Assembly (NCBI GenBank): GCA_012845835.1
Contig: JABAKD010000022.1
Location: 8,360,218-8,424,217, forward strand
DNA: 64,000 bases
Reading direction: 5' to 3'
From: Undaria pinnatifida
Lineage: Eukaryota > Sar > Phaeophyceae > Laminariales > Alariaceae
Below, in pieces: positions 32,583 to 43,029 of this stretch. The translations under genes were made by a program, and so were the position numbers. The notes beneath the pieces are model-generated. The model made no database searches. It was not told where the DNA came from and saw nothing but the letters and a program-made list of their open reading frames with translations. Within the stretch, counting starts at the first letter, position 1. The number at the start of each line of letters is the position of its first letter.

Positions 32583-35500
32583 ATGGAAGGGTCGCTTATG
32601 GACATGATCGCTGGGTTTCTGCCCCCCTCAGGCCCTCCGGCGGCTCAGCCAACAGCAGGGCGATCCGTCACCGACACCCCCTCCTCCTCTGGGAACTCTT
32701 TGAGCAATCTAGGGTCGACAACAGGTAGCTATCATCGTGAGCATAGCAGTGTCCGACGCTGTGTGCATATGATTTGTTTTTCCAAAGACCGTGCTTTCCA
32801 GCTGGATCAGCTTCTGGAGTCGGCAAGGCGTCACCTGCTGCTGCTAGAAGGCCAAGGGTATGGGGAGCGAGAGGTCGCCTTGTCTGTGTCTGTGTTGTAT
32901 CTCACGACCATTCCACCACCACCACTACTGGCGGAGGTTGCGGCTGAAACGGTCATTAATACAGCAAAAGCAGCACCAGCACCAGCACCAGCACCAGCAC
33001 CGGCGGCAGCAGCAGGAACAGCAGCAGCACCACCAACAGCAGCACCACGAACAGCAGCACCAACATCAACAAAGACACCACCGCAAACAATAACAACGAC
33101 GACATCACCACAAACAATAACAGCAGCAACGGCAACAACTACAGCAACAACAGCAACAACATCGGCAGCTATATCACACACGTCATCTCGGGCAGCAGAA
33201 AAATCGTCAACGACAACAGCAATAACAGCACCAATATCCCCGACCCCGACACCCAAGGCGTCAACTCACGAAGAGAGGAGCTCAAGAGAATCATGCCAGC
33301 GTACACAACAACCCCACCTTCAACAACAAAATAAACGCGGAGCCTTGTCTGCGCGAACCGAAGACCCCTTGAGTGTTCACACTATGCAGGAGTCGTACGA
33401 CCTAGTACACCGTCGACATCCGAGCGTTGATTTCGTTAGGGAGACCCCCGGGGGGTTCTGCGATCAGCTTAGCTCGCTTGTGCGAGCGGCGCCGGGAGTG
33501 ATAGCAGGATCAGAGGTTGTTAGGGGCAAGGAGGAGGAGAAGGCGGGGGAAGAGGAGGAGGAAGAGGAGGAGGAGGAGAGGTTTGTAATGTTTGCCGTGG
33601 ATGACATGTTCTTCTATCGCGATATTGACCTGCCCAGCGCGCTGAGGCTCCTATCAAGAGGCGAGTAACGGGTGACAACTCTCTGGTACGAGTGCGTGGT
33701 GTTGCTCCTTTTCCCCTTTACGCGCTGGCTTTGTTCCCTTGGCCGTGCAGCTTATGGGTTCGTGTACGAGTGCCACAGCTCTACCAGGACTACATTGTAC
33801 TCCTACTATTAAACACTACCAGGGCTACATTGTGCTCCTACGGCAGTATTAATAAATATGCTTACACCTCCCACTAAAAAATCTTCTGTTTGTATCACAT
33901 TATACGGTTTTGGCAACGGTGCTTGTCGCGCTGCAACTACACAAGTCACGTCGCAGCAAGAGTACCCTCCCTCCCCTCCCCTCCCCCCCCCCCCCCCCTC
34001 CTCTCCCCCCTCCTTTTCTCTCGGCAGATTCGTCCGTGTTCTGCGTCCACCCAAGGCTTCATCCGGGCATCAACTGGTCCCACACTTCAGGATCACCCTG
34101 CCCTCCCCCCCCTCTATTACCCACTCATCGGGAGTTCGTCACGACGGGCAGCATTGGTGTCAGCTCCAGCACCAGCACCAGCACCACCGGCAGCGATGGC
34201 TGCGGTGGTAGCAGCATCAGAGGCAACCGTGACGGTGGCGGCGGTGGCGGCAGAGTCAGCAGTAACGGTGGAGTCGGTGGTGGCGGGGCGGGGGGAGGCG
34301 GCGGTGAGGACACAGACCCTGCCGAAGGGAAGGACGGGGCGGGTTTACACGGGCGGCACCAACAGTGGCAGGGGCAGAAGCAGCCGCGAGTTTTCGCGGC
34401 CGACTTCGACTTGCTGACCTTCGCCCGCGGAGATGGGGCGGGCGAGTGGGACTACCCGTGGGATCTGACCGGCGGTTTGTACAGGTGAAAGAACGAAGGG
34501 CGATTGGCTTGGGTGATTGAGCGGCGTACTATTTGCCCCCAGGTACAGTTGTTTGGAGTCTGTCTTGTGGCCACAGACTGCACCTTTAGGTTATGTCGAT
34601 GAGTTTATGTGATACTAGAAAGAACAACATCTGTACTCGGGGTTCTCTCTTGACTGGTATCGTGGTGTATTGCTTGTAACCACGTCTGCAAGGACTGTGG
34701 CTGTGCTCGCTCGCTCGTTCCCCCCCTCTCCCGCCGCCGCCTTGTTTAGAACACCCGCACCCCGCGGGGTGAGACGTACTCACCCCAAGGGGTGGGGGGG
34801 GGCATCCGTTTAGGTCCACTGCCAAGAGCACGCGCACGGATCGTGGCGGAGGTACATAACTCGCGGGCCGTGTGCCTTGCTCTCCCTAATGTGATGTGAC
34901 CACTTGAAATGTTGTCGTAGTTATTCCCTCATAAACTCACGGCGATCATCTAGTCGACGGTCACGGGACAGGCTCCAATCACTCTGGAGTGGAAGAAAAC
35001 CTCAGGAAAATGGAGAAAACAAACCGAAATGATGATACACGTAGCATGTCCAGACAAATAGTAGTGTCGGTTTTTTTACGCGTGCTGTCCAGGCGCGAGG
35101 ACGCCGTGGCGGTGGTGGACGGCATCACGAAGGCCTACGGTAAGGAGGCCGCCGCCAATCCGAATCTCCTGGAGTACAATGGCAATAATTTTCTGCGGCA
35201 AAGATGCACGCGGAGCAACGGCGGCAGCACCGGTGGCAGCGGCAGGGATAGCGAAGCTGTTACGACCGTTGCGGGCGCATCTTATTCCTCGGCAGCCACT
35301 TGTCCTTCCCCCCCTCGCGCACCGGTCGCGATAGACGCGGTCGCCGCCGCCGCGGCTGCCACCGCTAATAAGGATAATACGCTCGCTCCGCCGAAAGTTG
35401 CTATCACCGCCATATCGCCAGAGTTTTTTTTGTCCCGTGGCCTTAAGGCTGTTGCAGAGACAGCCACCGCCTCGGGCGGTACCGCTTCTCTTCCTTCCGC

Positions 35501-38500
35501 TGCAGCCACTGCTGGTGTCGCTGATGGTGCTGCCGATGCTACCGCTTCTACTGCTGCTACTGCTTCTGCTGCTACCACTGCCGCTGCTTCTGCCGCTGCT
35601 ACCGTCGCCGTGAACGCTTTGAGCGTCGCTCCGCGGTGCGGTTGCGCGGGAAGAGCGGTGGTCTCGTCGCTGGCGATAAACCGCGTGCAGTCCACGTACT
35701 CGACACCCGTGTACGCCACATGGGGAGGGAGTGTGGAGGACCTCGATCGTCGTCTCTGGAGGCGTTCGTCCCCGGAGGAGATTGCTTGCATCCCCGGGCG
35801 GAAGGGAGGGGAGCGGGAAGCGGTTGCTGACGCGCGGCCTGGGGTAAAAGGTAGAGAGGTAGTGCACGGAGGAGGCGGGGGGGGGAGGGCAGGAGGGGGA
35901 GGAGGAGGAGGAGGAGGAGGAAGAGGAGGAGGAGGAGGAGGAGGAAGACGAGGAAGGGGCGGGATGGGGGGGGGGCTAGATGGCAGTGCTTACCGCCGCC
36001 GCGCGTTCAGCTCGGTCCACGTGGGCCAACTCCTGTTTGAGCGATTTGCCGAAGGGGCAAGGGCTGAGGTGCTGGAGACGAAATCAGCGAGGAAAGGGAA
36101 GAGCGATGAAAACGGGGAAGCAGCCCCGGGCGATGCGAGCGGTGCAGGAGAAGAGAGCCCCACGCCACCGGTTGCGGAAGCCGAATACCGCCGCGGCGCC
36201 GAATTGACTGAGGACCTGCAGCGACCCACGATAACGGTTTTGTTACCCGTAAAAGATGGCGGGGATCGCCTTCTTGACGCCGTGGAGAGCGTGGTGGCCT
36301 GCAGCATGGGGGAGACACCGCCGGATTGGCAATTGGAACTCCTGATCATCGACGACGGCTCTCGGGATGACGCGGTCGATAGAGCGGCAGCGGCGGTAGC
36401 CAGCGTTACCGCCGTCGATTATCCTGCAGGAGACGCCGGTAGGGCAGGAATCGGGATGACCGGGGGGGGCGCGGTAGGTAAGGCGGTGATGGCGGTGGCT
36501 GCGATGGGGATGGGCCGTGTTGGAGACGGACAGGAGGAAATAATGGGAGGGGGCGAAAAAATGCGAGGGGGCGGGGTGGAAGAACGTGTAGGGTACGTTG
36601 CAACGGCAGAAACAGTTGGAGGGCGGCGCGAAGAAGTCCTGCCAGGGGGTGATGGAGGGGAACGTTGTGAGGTCGGTGTTGATACCCCTGCTGCTGCTAC
36701 GGTTGCTGCTACAGCTGCTGCGGCCAATGCTGCTACTGATGCTGCCACTGCTGCTGCTACTGTCGGTGCAGCTACTGCAGGTGGTGAGCAGGCTGACAGG
36801 AGGTGTACGCTCCGCTGTTCTGCAGACGGACGACGCAGTAACTGCGTCTTGAAAATTATCCGGCACGAGCAGACCCTGGGCCTGGCGGAGAGCCTGAACG
36901 AGGGACTGAGAGAGGCGAGGGGCGACCTCGTGGCGAGGATGGATGCGGACGACGTGTGCATGCCCCGCCGCCTCATAGAGCAGGTGAGTAAGGTCGAAGC
37001 TGGGGGTCCTTTCGCGAGATCAGCGCAATGAGGCGTGTCGTCTTTGCGCGTAGCGCGGTGTGTTCTTTGAACGGTCTACGCTTTGCGGTAAGCACGCACC
37101 CGAAACAGAATATGGGGTTGCCGTAACGCCGAGTCAACGAGGCCAGCCCTTCCCCTGTCATTTTTCCGTCGAGGGCACGGCAGGACGTGGTAGAGTGGCA
37201 GTTCTTGATGTACGCTTCGGGTTCCTACTGCGCGTCCTCGCTTTCCCGAGGGCGCTGGGCACCCAGCGTCTCACCCCGGTTATATCTTCGGTCTCGTATC
37301 CCTGTAAATGGGTAGCTGTGCGCCCCCAACGTCGTATTATGTTGGTATTCGCTGTGCTGGCTGTGCCATCGTGCCCATTGTGTTTAAGCCGCACCGCTCT
37401 CGTTCTCTTACGTTCACACCACCCAATCACCGCCGTTGTGACCGCATCTGTGCGCGCGATATGTGTTTCTCACTCTCCCCCTTCTTATCTCTCTCAACAC
37501 CTATCTCTCATCTCGGCAGGCGCGCGCGTACGCTATCGTTGATTTTGCGTCTGTTTTCTGCTGGTGTTGCTACTTCTTCTATTTCCTGCTGTTGCTTCTA
37601 CTGATGTTTCTGTTTTCTGCTGATGCTGCCACTGCTTATGTTTCCTGGTGATACTGCTACTGCATCTCTTTGCGGGGGGCATGAACAGGTGGCGTTCATG
37701 CGCGGTAATCCGGGCGTGTCTGTCCTCGGAAGCGCCGTGGCTACATTCGGTGGAGAGTGCATACGCCAGCGCGCCGCCAACGTCGGCTCTCTTTCCCCCG
37801 CCTTCGCGGAGCAGCAACGCGGCGAAGACAGAGATCATCAAGTCCAACAGGAGCAACAAGAACAGCAACAACCGCATTCGTTGCCGCCGCAACTACCGCA
37901 GCCGCGATGGTGTCAGACGGACGTACACATCCCGGCGTCGCGGGTGCAGCGCATTGTCACGCACCCGACTGACCCCTCATTCTTAGCGTGGTCGCTCCTA
38001 TTCAGCTGCTGCCTGGCGCACCCGTCCGTTATGCTGCGCCGTCACCGCGTGATCGAGGCCGGCGGCTACGACCCCTCGACCGAGCCGTCAGAGGACTACG
38101 ACCTGTGGTTACGGATGGAGGCGTTAGCACCCGGGTGTGTAGCGAACACGGGCGAGGTACGTTGTAATTTACCGCTATGGCCCAGCGCTATTGTAGCTCG
38201 TCATGTAGAATAATGAGCCCCTTCCCCCTCCCCACCTCTCCGTAGGCCATCTACATTTCGTCGATTATCGGTGATATGACACCTTGCTTTACGCGGAAGA
38301 AACATTGGTTTGGAAAACTCTCGCGGTGACCTCTAGCTGATATCACTCCACGTCAGCTCACTTCTTGTCAGGCCCACTACGACTTCATAGAATTTTGAGC
38401 TCACGGCTCCCCCTCGCCCCCCTCCCCCTAAGCAATGCCTGCCTGGTCGGTGAAAACCTGACGTGTTTCGTCACTGCATTGTAGGGGCGTGAGGGTCTAC

Positions 38501-39139
38501 GGTCGTAAGACCACCACCATTCACGATAACGAGTACTCCCCCAACGCCATCTCCCCGCCCGGCCCCGGCTCCGCCCCCAACCCCCCACCCTCGCCCGCCC
38601 TTCCCACTCCTGCGTCAACTCCCCCCGCATCCGTTCGATGCCATAAAGGTGCTCCTGGGACTGCGCAAGCACGACAAAAATGTGTCTCTCACACGTCGAC
38701 GGGAACAAGGCGAGGCGGCTTCAGCCACTGCCGCGCGGGCAATGTCTCGGCTCCTAGGAGGGTGTAAGGTGACGGCGTCGCAGGCATCGGCGATTCGAAG
38801 CCCTGAGTTTGCGGTGAGCGCCGCCGATTTGGCAGAAGGGGCGCGGCTGCTGGGGAAGATCGAGCTCGCGGCGGTGGCGGCAGCGGCGAGGGGAAGACAG
38901 AGGAGAAGCATGAGGGTAGGTGGCGGGTCTGAACTCGAAATAACAGGCGCAGCGTAACAGCAGCAAAACAGGAAACGTCCACACTTACACCATAATTGCC
39001 ATCGCAGCCTCCGAAGGGGGAGAACGCGAGGGATACCACCAATTGCTGCTTCTGCTGCTGTTGCTGCTGCTTCTGCTGATGGTTTTGTTGTTGTTGTTGT
39101 TGTTGCTGCTGCTGTTGTTGTTGTTGCTGCTGCTGTTGT

Positions 39140-39170
<31 letters not shown>

Positions 39171-40129
39171 ATTGCTTCTGATTTTGCGTCAACTTCTGCT
39201 GCATCTGCAAGTGCTACTAAACGTCCCTTCAATCACATAGAAAAGCCCAGACACACTACGTAGCACGCGTATTTTCGAACTATCACACGCAGGTTGTAAA
39301 CTTGAGTTCGACGAAATCCTTGGCCTTATCGCAGCTAAGGTGTCATAATATTTGTTAATACCGAACACGCGCGGCCGACATATGACGTAAGTTGGAAAGC
39401 TGAGGATCGACCACCCAACCGGTCGAATTCACAGCTGACGTATTCGAATTAGTTATCTTCGCCCTGAAAACCAAAAAAAAAAAAACAGGTATATATTAAC
39501 CAGTCCTCAATTATCGGGTATTTTGTTATTACTCCCCTACACATTATTTTCCCCCTCTATATAACTTGTCCCCTATAACTAGCATACCGGCTTGTAATTA
39601 TTGCCTTCCTATATTACACAGGCGGTATTACTTAATTAATTACCGTCGATCTCACACTTGAGGCGTCTTTGAAATTCGCATGAAAGTTGCTGTTTTATTC
39701 CATGTCCTTAACGAGGAGTTAAATGCATATCAACGTGCGGCCAACCCGTCACGTAGCCTGCAAAGCTGACTTATCGACCACTCAACTCGGTCGAACTCGC
39801 AGCTGACGTGTTGGAGACAATTCAGCGTAATAACATACACTAAGGTGAAGCCCACTCGTGCGGAAATCGAACTGAAAACGCCCCGGCTCTTGCTGGAACA
39901 ATCATTGCAGGACCCAGGCGGGCAAGGAGAAGGCGAATCGGAAGACGGGGGGGGAGAGGAGTGCGAGAGGGCAAGAATTCTCATCGCGAGGGATGCGGAG
40001 GCCCGCCTGGGAGCGATGGCGATGCACGCCATGCAACGCTTTGGCGCGGGGGCGGGCCCCGTTCTTGACGAGTGGAGGAGGCGTTATCCTGGCCGACCTC
40101 TCCTTGGTGTCGTCGCCGGTGGACTGTAG
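32583..40129 (+). CDS. Bipartite glycosyltransferase: uncharacterised GT-like module fused to GT2
   Basis: Six exons: 32583-33660, 34028-34484, 35093-36983, 37689-38156, 38649-38915, 39911-40129; 1459 aa. Junction phases agree throughout. Intron 1 needs a GC donor (AGAG/GCGAGT). The first module (residues 60-730) shows CFSKDRAFQL (65-74), FVMFAVDDMFFYRD, LHPGINW, WDYPWDLTGGLYR, NPNLLE and SSLAINRVQSTY, as in bacterial uncharacterised glycosyltransferase-like proteins. The second (about 889-1387) is GT2: TITVLLPVKDGG, DDGS near 931, the metal-binding MDADD near 1128, HPSVMLRR and SEDYDLWLRM, then KHDKNVS. Ala/Pro, Glu, Gly and Ala repeats interrupt both modules. It probably transfers an activated sugar in the secretory pathway, but acceptor and sugar are unknown. 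No signal peptide is evident at the chosen start. Start and last exon are least certain. Confidence 0.82.
34485..35092. other. Intron 2 with degraded (TTG)n-family termini
   Basis: GGAGTCTGTCTTGTGGCCAC (34555 on) and, inverted, GGTCACGGGACAGGCTCCAA (34958 on) with CTCTGGAGTGGAAG resemble the two ends of the (TTG)n family, suggesting an old insertion of about 460 bp. The TTG arrays are gone. Confidence 0.45.
38435..38545 (+). repeat. 110-bp dispersed repeat (intron 4), diverged copy
   Basis: GCCTGCCTGGTCGGTGAAAA, CTGCATTGTAGGGGCG and GAGGGTCTACGGTCGTAAGA match the unit seen at 42785, 43850, 43965, 45485, 61885 (-) and 63105 (-). Unit ends are C-rich. Confidence 0.7.
38916..39910. other. Intron 5: TTG/TGC microsatellite and diverged MITE ends
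   Basis: A CTG/TTG array runs 39040-39165. 39285-39345, 39365-39440 and 39730-39810 each resemble the MITE TIR motif (CTTGCAAAGCTGA...TCGAC...TCACAGCTGA), forming a subfamily with ACAGCTGACGT in place of ACAGCTGGAGT. A further relative lies at 51850-51930. Confidence 0.55.
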
Positions 40130-40244
40130 TAAATACCCGTCCCCTTGCGTATTGGTACTGCGGTACTGCTGTGGTGCACGTTTATGCTAATTAAACGCCT
40201 GTATGAACCCCACAGTGACGGGTTTTGCCTTGCGAAGAGGCTTT

Positions 40245-40400
40245 TTGACCTTGCAAGGCGAAAAAAAGGTGATGATGGTGTACGCCATGCAATGCTTCGC
40301 CGCCGGGCCGGCACGTTCATGGCGAGTGGAAGAGGCGTTATCCTGACCGCCAACTTCTTACTGTCGTCGCCGGTTGCTTGTAAATGCCGCTTATTGCTGT
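40245..40400 (+). pseudogene. Decayed tandem duplicate of the last glycosyltransferase exon
   Basis: TACGCCATGCAATGCTTCG, GCGAGTGGAAGAGGCGTTAT and TGTCGTCGCCGGTTGCTTGT parallel the exon 6 stretch 40026-40130, with indels that break the frame. A second, unrelated local duplication follows: GGTGGCACATGGTGGGCGC (40545 on) recurs as GGTGGCAAGCACATGATGG (40742 on), both leading to TTTGTGTTCGAGTG. Confidence 0.65.
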
Positions 40401-40829
40401 GCTGATGGATGCGATCTGCACATGCTCAAGTGCTTCGATCAGCACGATCGTTTCGTGCGAGCGTTTTGATCTTATACATTTCATTATCTGACCGCTCCTG
40501 CTGGTGGCGTGCAGGTGCTACGCGATGCTGTGCTAGTACTGCTGGTGGCACATGGTGGGCGCAACGCTTTGTGTTCGAGTGGCAAGAGTAGCTGTGGCGT
40601 TTTTTGTTTTGTTTTGTCTCGAAAACCACGATTTGAATTGGAACGCCTTTGCCGAATCGCTTCTTAATGCCATCGGTGGCTTGTGGGTGCCTACTGCTGT
40701 ACTACTACTACTACTACTACTTCTACTATTACTACTACTGTTGGTGGCAAGCACATGATGGACGCGAATTTTTGTGTTCGAGTGACACGCTGGAAAAAGA
40801 TCCATGGTTTTGGCCTTGTATTGCGTGCT

Positions 40830-41760
40830 GCATGTCGATCGATCAGCCTCCGTATCTCGATCATCAGCACGGTCATTTTGTGGGACGTGTTTGAATTGAA
40901 ACTTTTTGTCCGAACGTTCCCGTCTTAGGCGAACGAGTGTAGGAGGTGTTCCCGTTGTGTACCAAGATAATTCACCGACACTATGAAGAGAGCAGTGGTA
41001 CTATTGGAAGCCCCCCACAGCAATTAGTTTGTTAGTTGGACAGTCGTAAGAGGTTACCAATTGCAGCAAAAAGAAGCACGAACGATATTGCAAAGCTTGC
41101 AAGCGAGACCTAAGATTAGCACTATGTCCATATCATACCGATGGGACAAGTCACAAAGCGTCACGATCGAAAACGCGCTCATGCCAGCTGCAACCACCTA
41201 GAGGGAATAAAGAAGGGGGGGGGGGGGCTAGATCGAGGCTGGGGCTACCCCAGGCGATTCTATTTTTCAATACCATATCAACGGGACAAGTCAGCTCTGA
41301 TCCTCCCGGCCTACATGTCAGCTACAAGGCCCTAAGCTGACCTAGACTTACGATTTTATACCTTGCGAGAAGGCCCCAGAGCAGGACCGGCCGCGACCTT
41401 CCACCATTGTCCCATCAAGAAGAGCTGGTGCTAGCGTGAATCCTCGTGCAGGCTCTTGCGCTGTCGTGGTTATTGTCAAGCGCATGGATAAGGCCTATCC
41501 TCGAGGATTTTATTTTATGGGATCGTTGTTCGCTCGAAGCCCTACTTGTTGGGTTACATCAGTTACATAATCAAAGTAGCCCAGCAGGTAGGGCTTCAAG
41601 CTAACGAAGCATAACACCAGCCGCCGACGTAAAGTCAACTTACTGAGGGTTTTATGTCCGGATCTCCCGCAATAAAAACGCCACCAGGCAACTCCCCGGG
41701 AATCACTGCGGGGTCAACAGGAGAAGGAGAATATCGAATTAGCCTGTGTCAGAAACTACA
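40830..41760. other. No gene seen
   Basis: The interval between the glycosyltransferase and the kinase (convergent 3' ends). It holds a G14 run near 41216 and AGCCCTACTTGTTGGGTTAC/CAGCAGGTAGGGCTTCAAGC, an imperfect inverted repeat (41538-41560 and 41581-41602) that could act as a hairpin. Confidence 0.4.
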
Positions 41761-41762
41761 TC

Positions 41763-42322
41763 CATTTTATCCTACGGTTTATGCTCTCCGCAAATCTACC
41801 GCGCATCAAGCGCAGGAGAATCTACAAAAAAAAAAACGTGGGGCACACCGAACGCTGAACGCTTATATATTTGCGTGAGACCGGCCATGGTGTCTCAACG
41901 TGTAAACAAGACAGCGCTATTCACGTGCTGACAGTGCCCTCGCTAGGATATACGTATAGTGCCAAAATACTGAGTCCGGCCACAGAGCCCTCCTGTTACA
42001 GAAACATGAAAAAAAACAATCAAGTAAAACCTTCTTACCGCATTTTATCCTACCAGGCTACGGTTTATGCTCTTCGCAAATCTACCGCACATCAAGCGCA
42101 GGAGAATCTACAAAAAAAAAAACGTGGGCACACCGAACGCTGAACGCTTATATATTTGCGTGCGACCGGCCATGGTGTCTCAACATGTAAACAAGACAGC
42201 GCTGTTCACGTGCTGACAGTGCCCTTGCTAGGATATATAGTGCCGAAATACTGAGTCCGGCCACAGAGCCCTCCTGTTACAGAAACATGAAAAAAAACAA
42301 TCAAGTAAAACCTTGTTACCGC
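41763..42322 (+). repeat. 286-bp tandem duplication, two copies
   Basis: Starts CATTTTATCCTAC (41763, 42041). Each unit holds CGCAAATCTACCGC, an A10-12 run, GTGGGGCACACCGAACGCTG, GGCCATGGTGTCTCAAC and CACGTGCTGACAGTGCCC. The copies differ by a few substitutions and an 8-bp gain (CAGGCTAC-like) in the second, implying a young duplication. No ORF is conserved. Confidence 0.9.
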
Positions 42323-42784
42323 ATGATTACAAATACAACATAAACAAACACTTGTATACCCAACGAGAGAACGACACCACTCAACAAACACATAACAATC
42401 CCCATTCCCCCCTCACCCCCTGCCCTCTCGGGAAAAGCAAGAGCGCCGGTAGGCGAGAAACACATCTACCTTCCCCAAACGAGCACGCCTATTCCGCCTA
42501 GTACTCTACAACAACCTGTCACGGCCACGGCACTCAATAGTGCTGCTCAAGCAAGAGCCCCTTCCCCGTTACCTAACCCCCCCCCCTCCGCGCAAAGCGC
42601 GGTCAATGTAAAAAAAACTAGGGCAACAAATGAGCATGCCCTCCCCCCCCTCCCCCGAAAAATTGGCCATACCGGAAATTAAAATTAACTCATTGAAGCT
42701 GTAATTCATATGCAAGTCCTCCCCACAAGCAGTTCTTAGTAGGACGCAGCTCACCCTTTATGCGACTCGCCGAACACCTCACGG

Positions 42785-42915
42785 CGCTTCGCGCGTGGTG
42801 CAAGCAATGTCTACCTGGTCGGTGAAAACCCAACGTGCTCCGTCCCGGCATGGTAGGGATGCGAGGGTCTATGGTCATACGACTACGGCCATGCATGAAT
42901 ATCGAGTACACCCCC
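42785..42915 (+). repeat. 110-bp dispersed repeat, copy downstream of the kinase
   Basis: GCGCTTCGCGCGTGGTGCAA, CCTGGTCGGTGAAAACCCAA, CGTCCCGGCATGGTAGGGAT and GAGGGTCTATGGTCATACGA, ending in a C17 run. It lies outside the kinase coding region, beyond the stop codon. Confidence 0.75.
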
Positions 42916-43029
42916 CCCCCCCCCCTGTCGAAAAAGCAATAGCGTCGGTACGTAGGAAAAACCCCTCCCTTCCCCAAACAAGCACGCCTACTTCCTTTGG
43001 CACACCATTCTAACCAGCCAAGACCTGTT

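Noticed and set aside
35076-36976. Long minus-strand frames (107-263 aa) opposite the glycosyltransferase
   Set aside because: Shadows of a GC-rich coding exon; no motifs of their own, while the plus strand shows family conservation.
41763-42322. CRISPR array
   Set aside because: Two long tandem units only, no short repeats with unique spacers, and the genome is eukaryotic.
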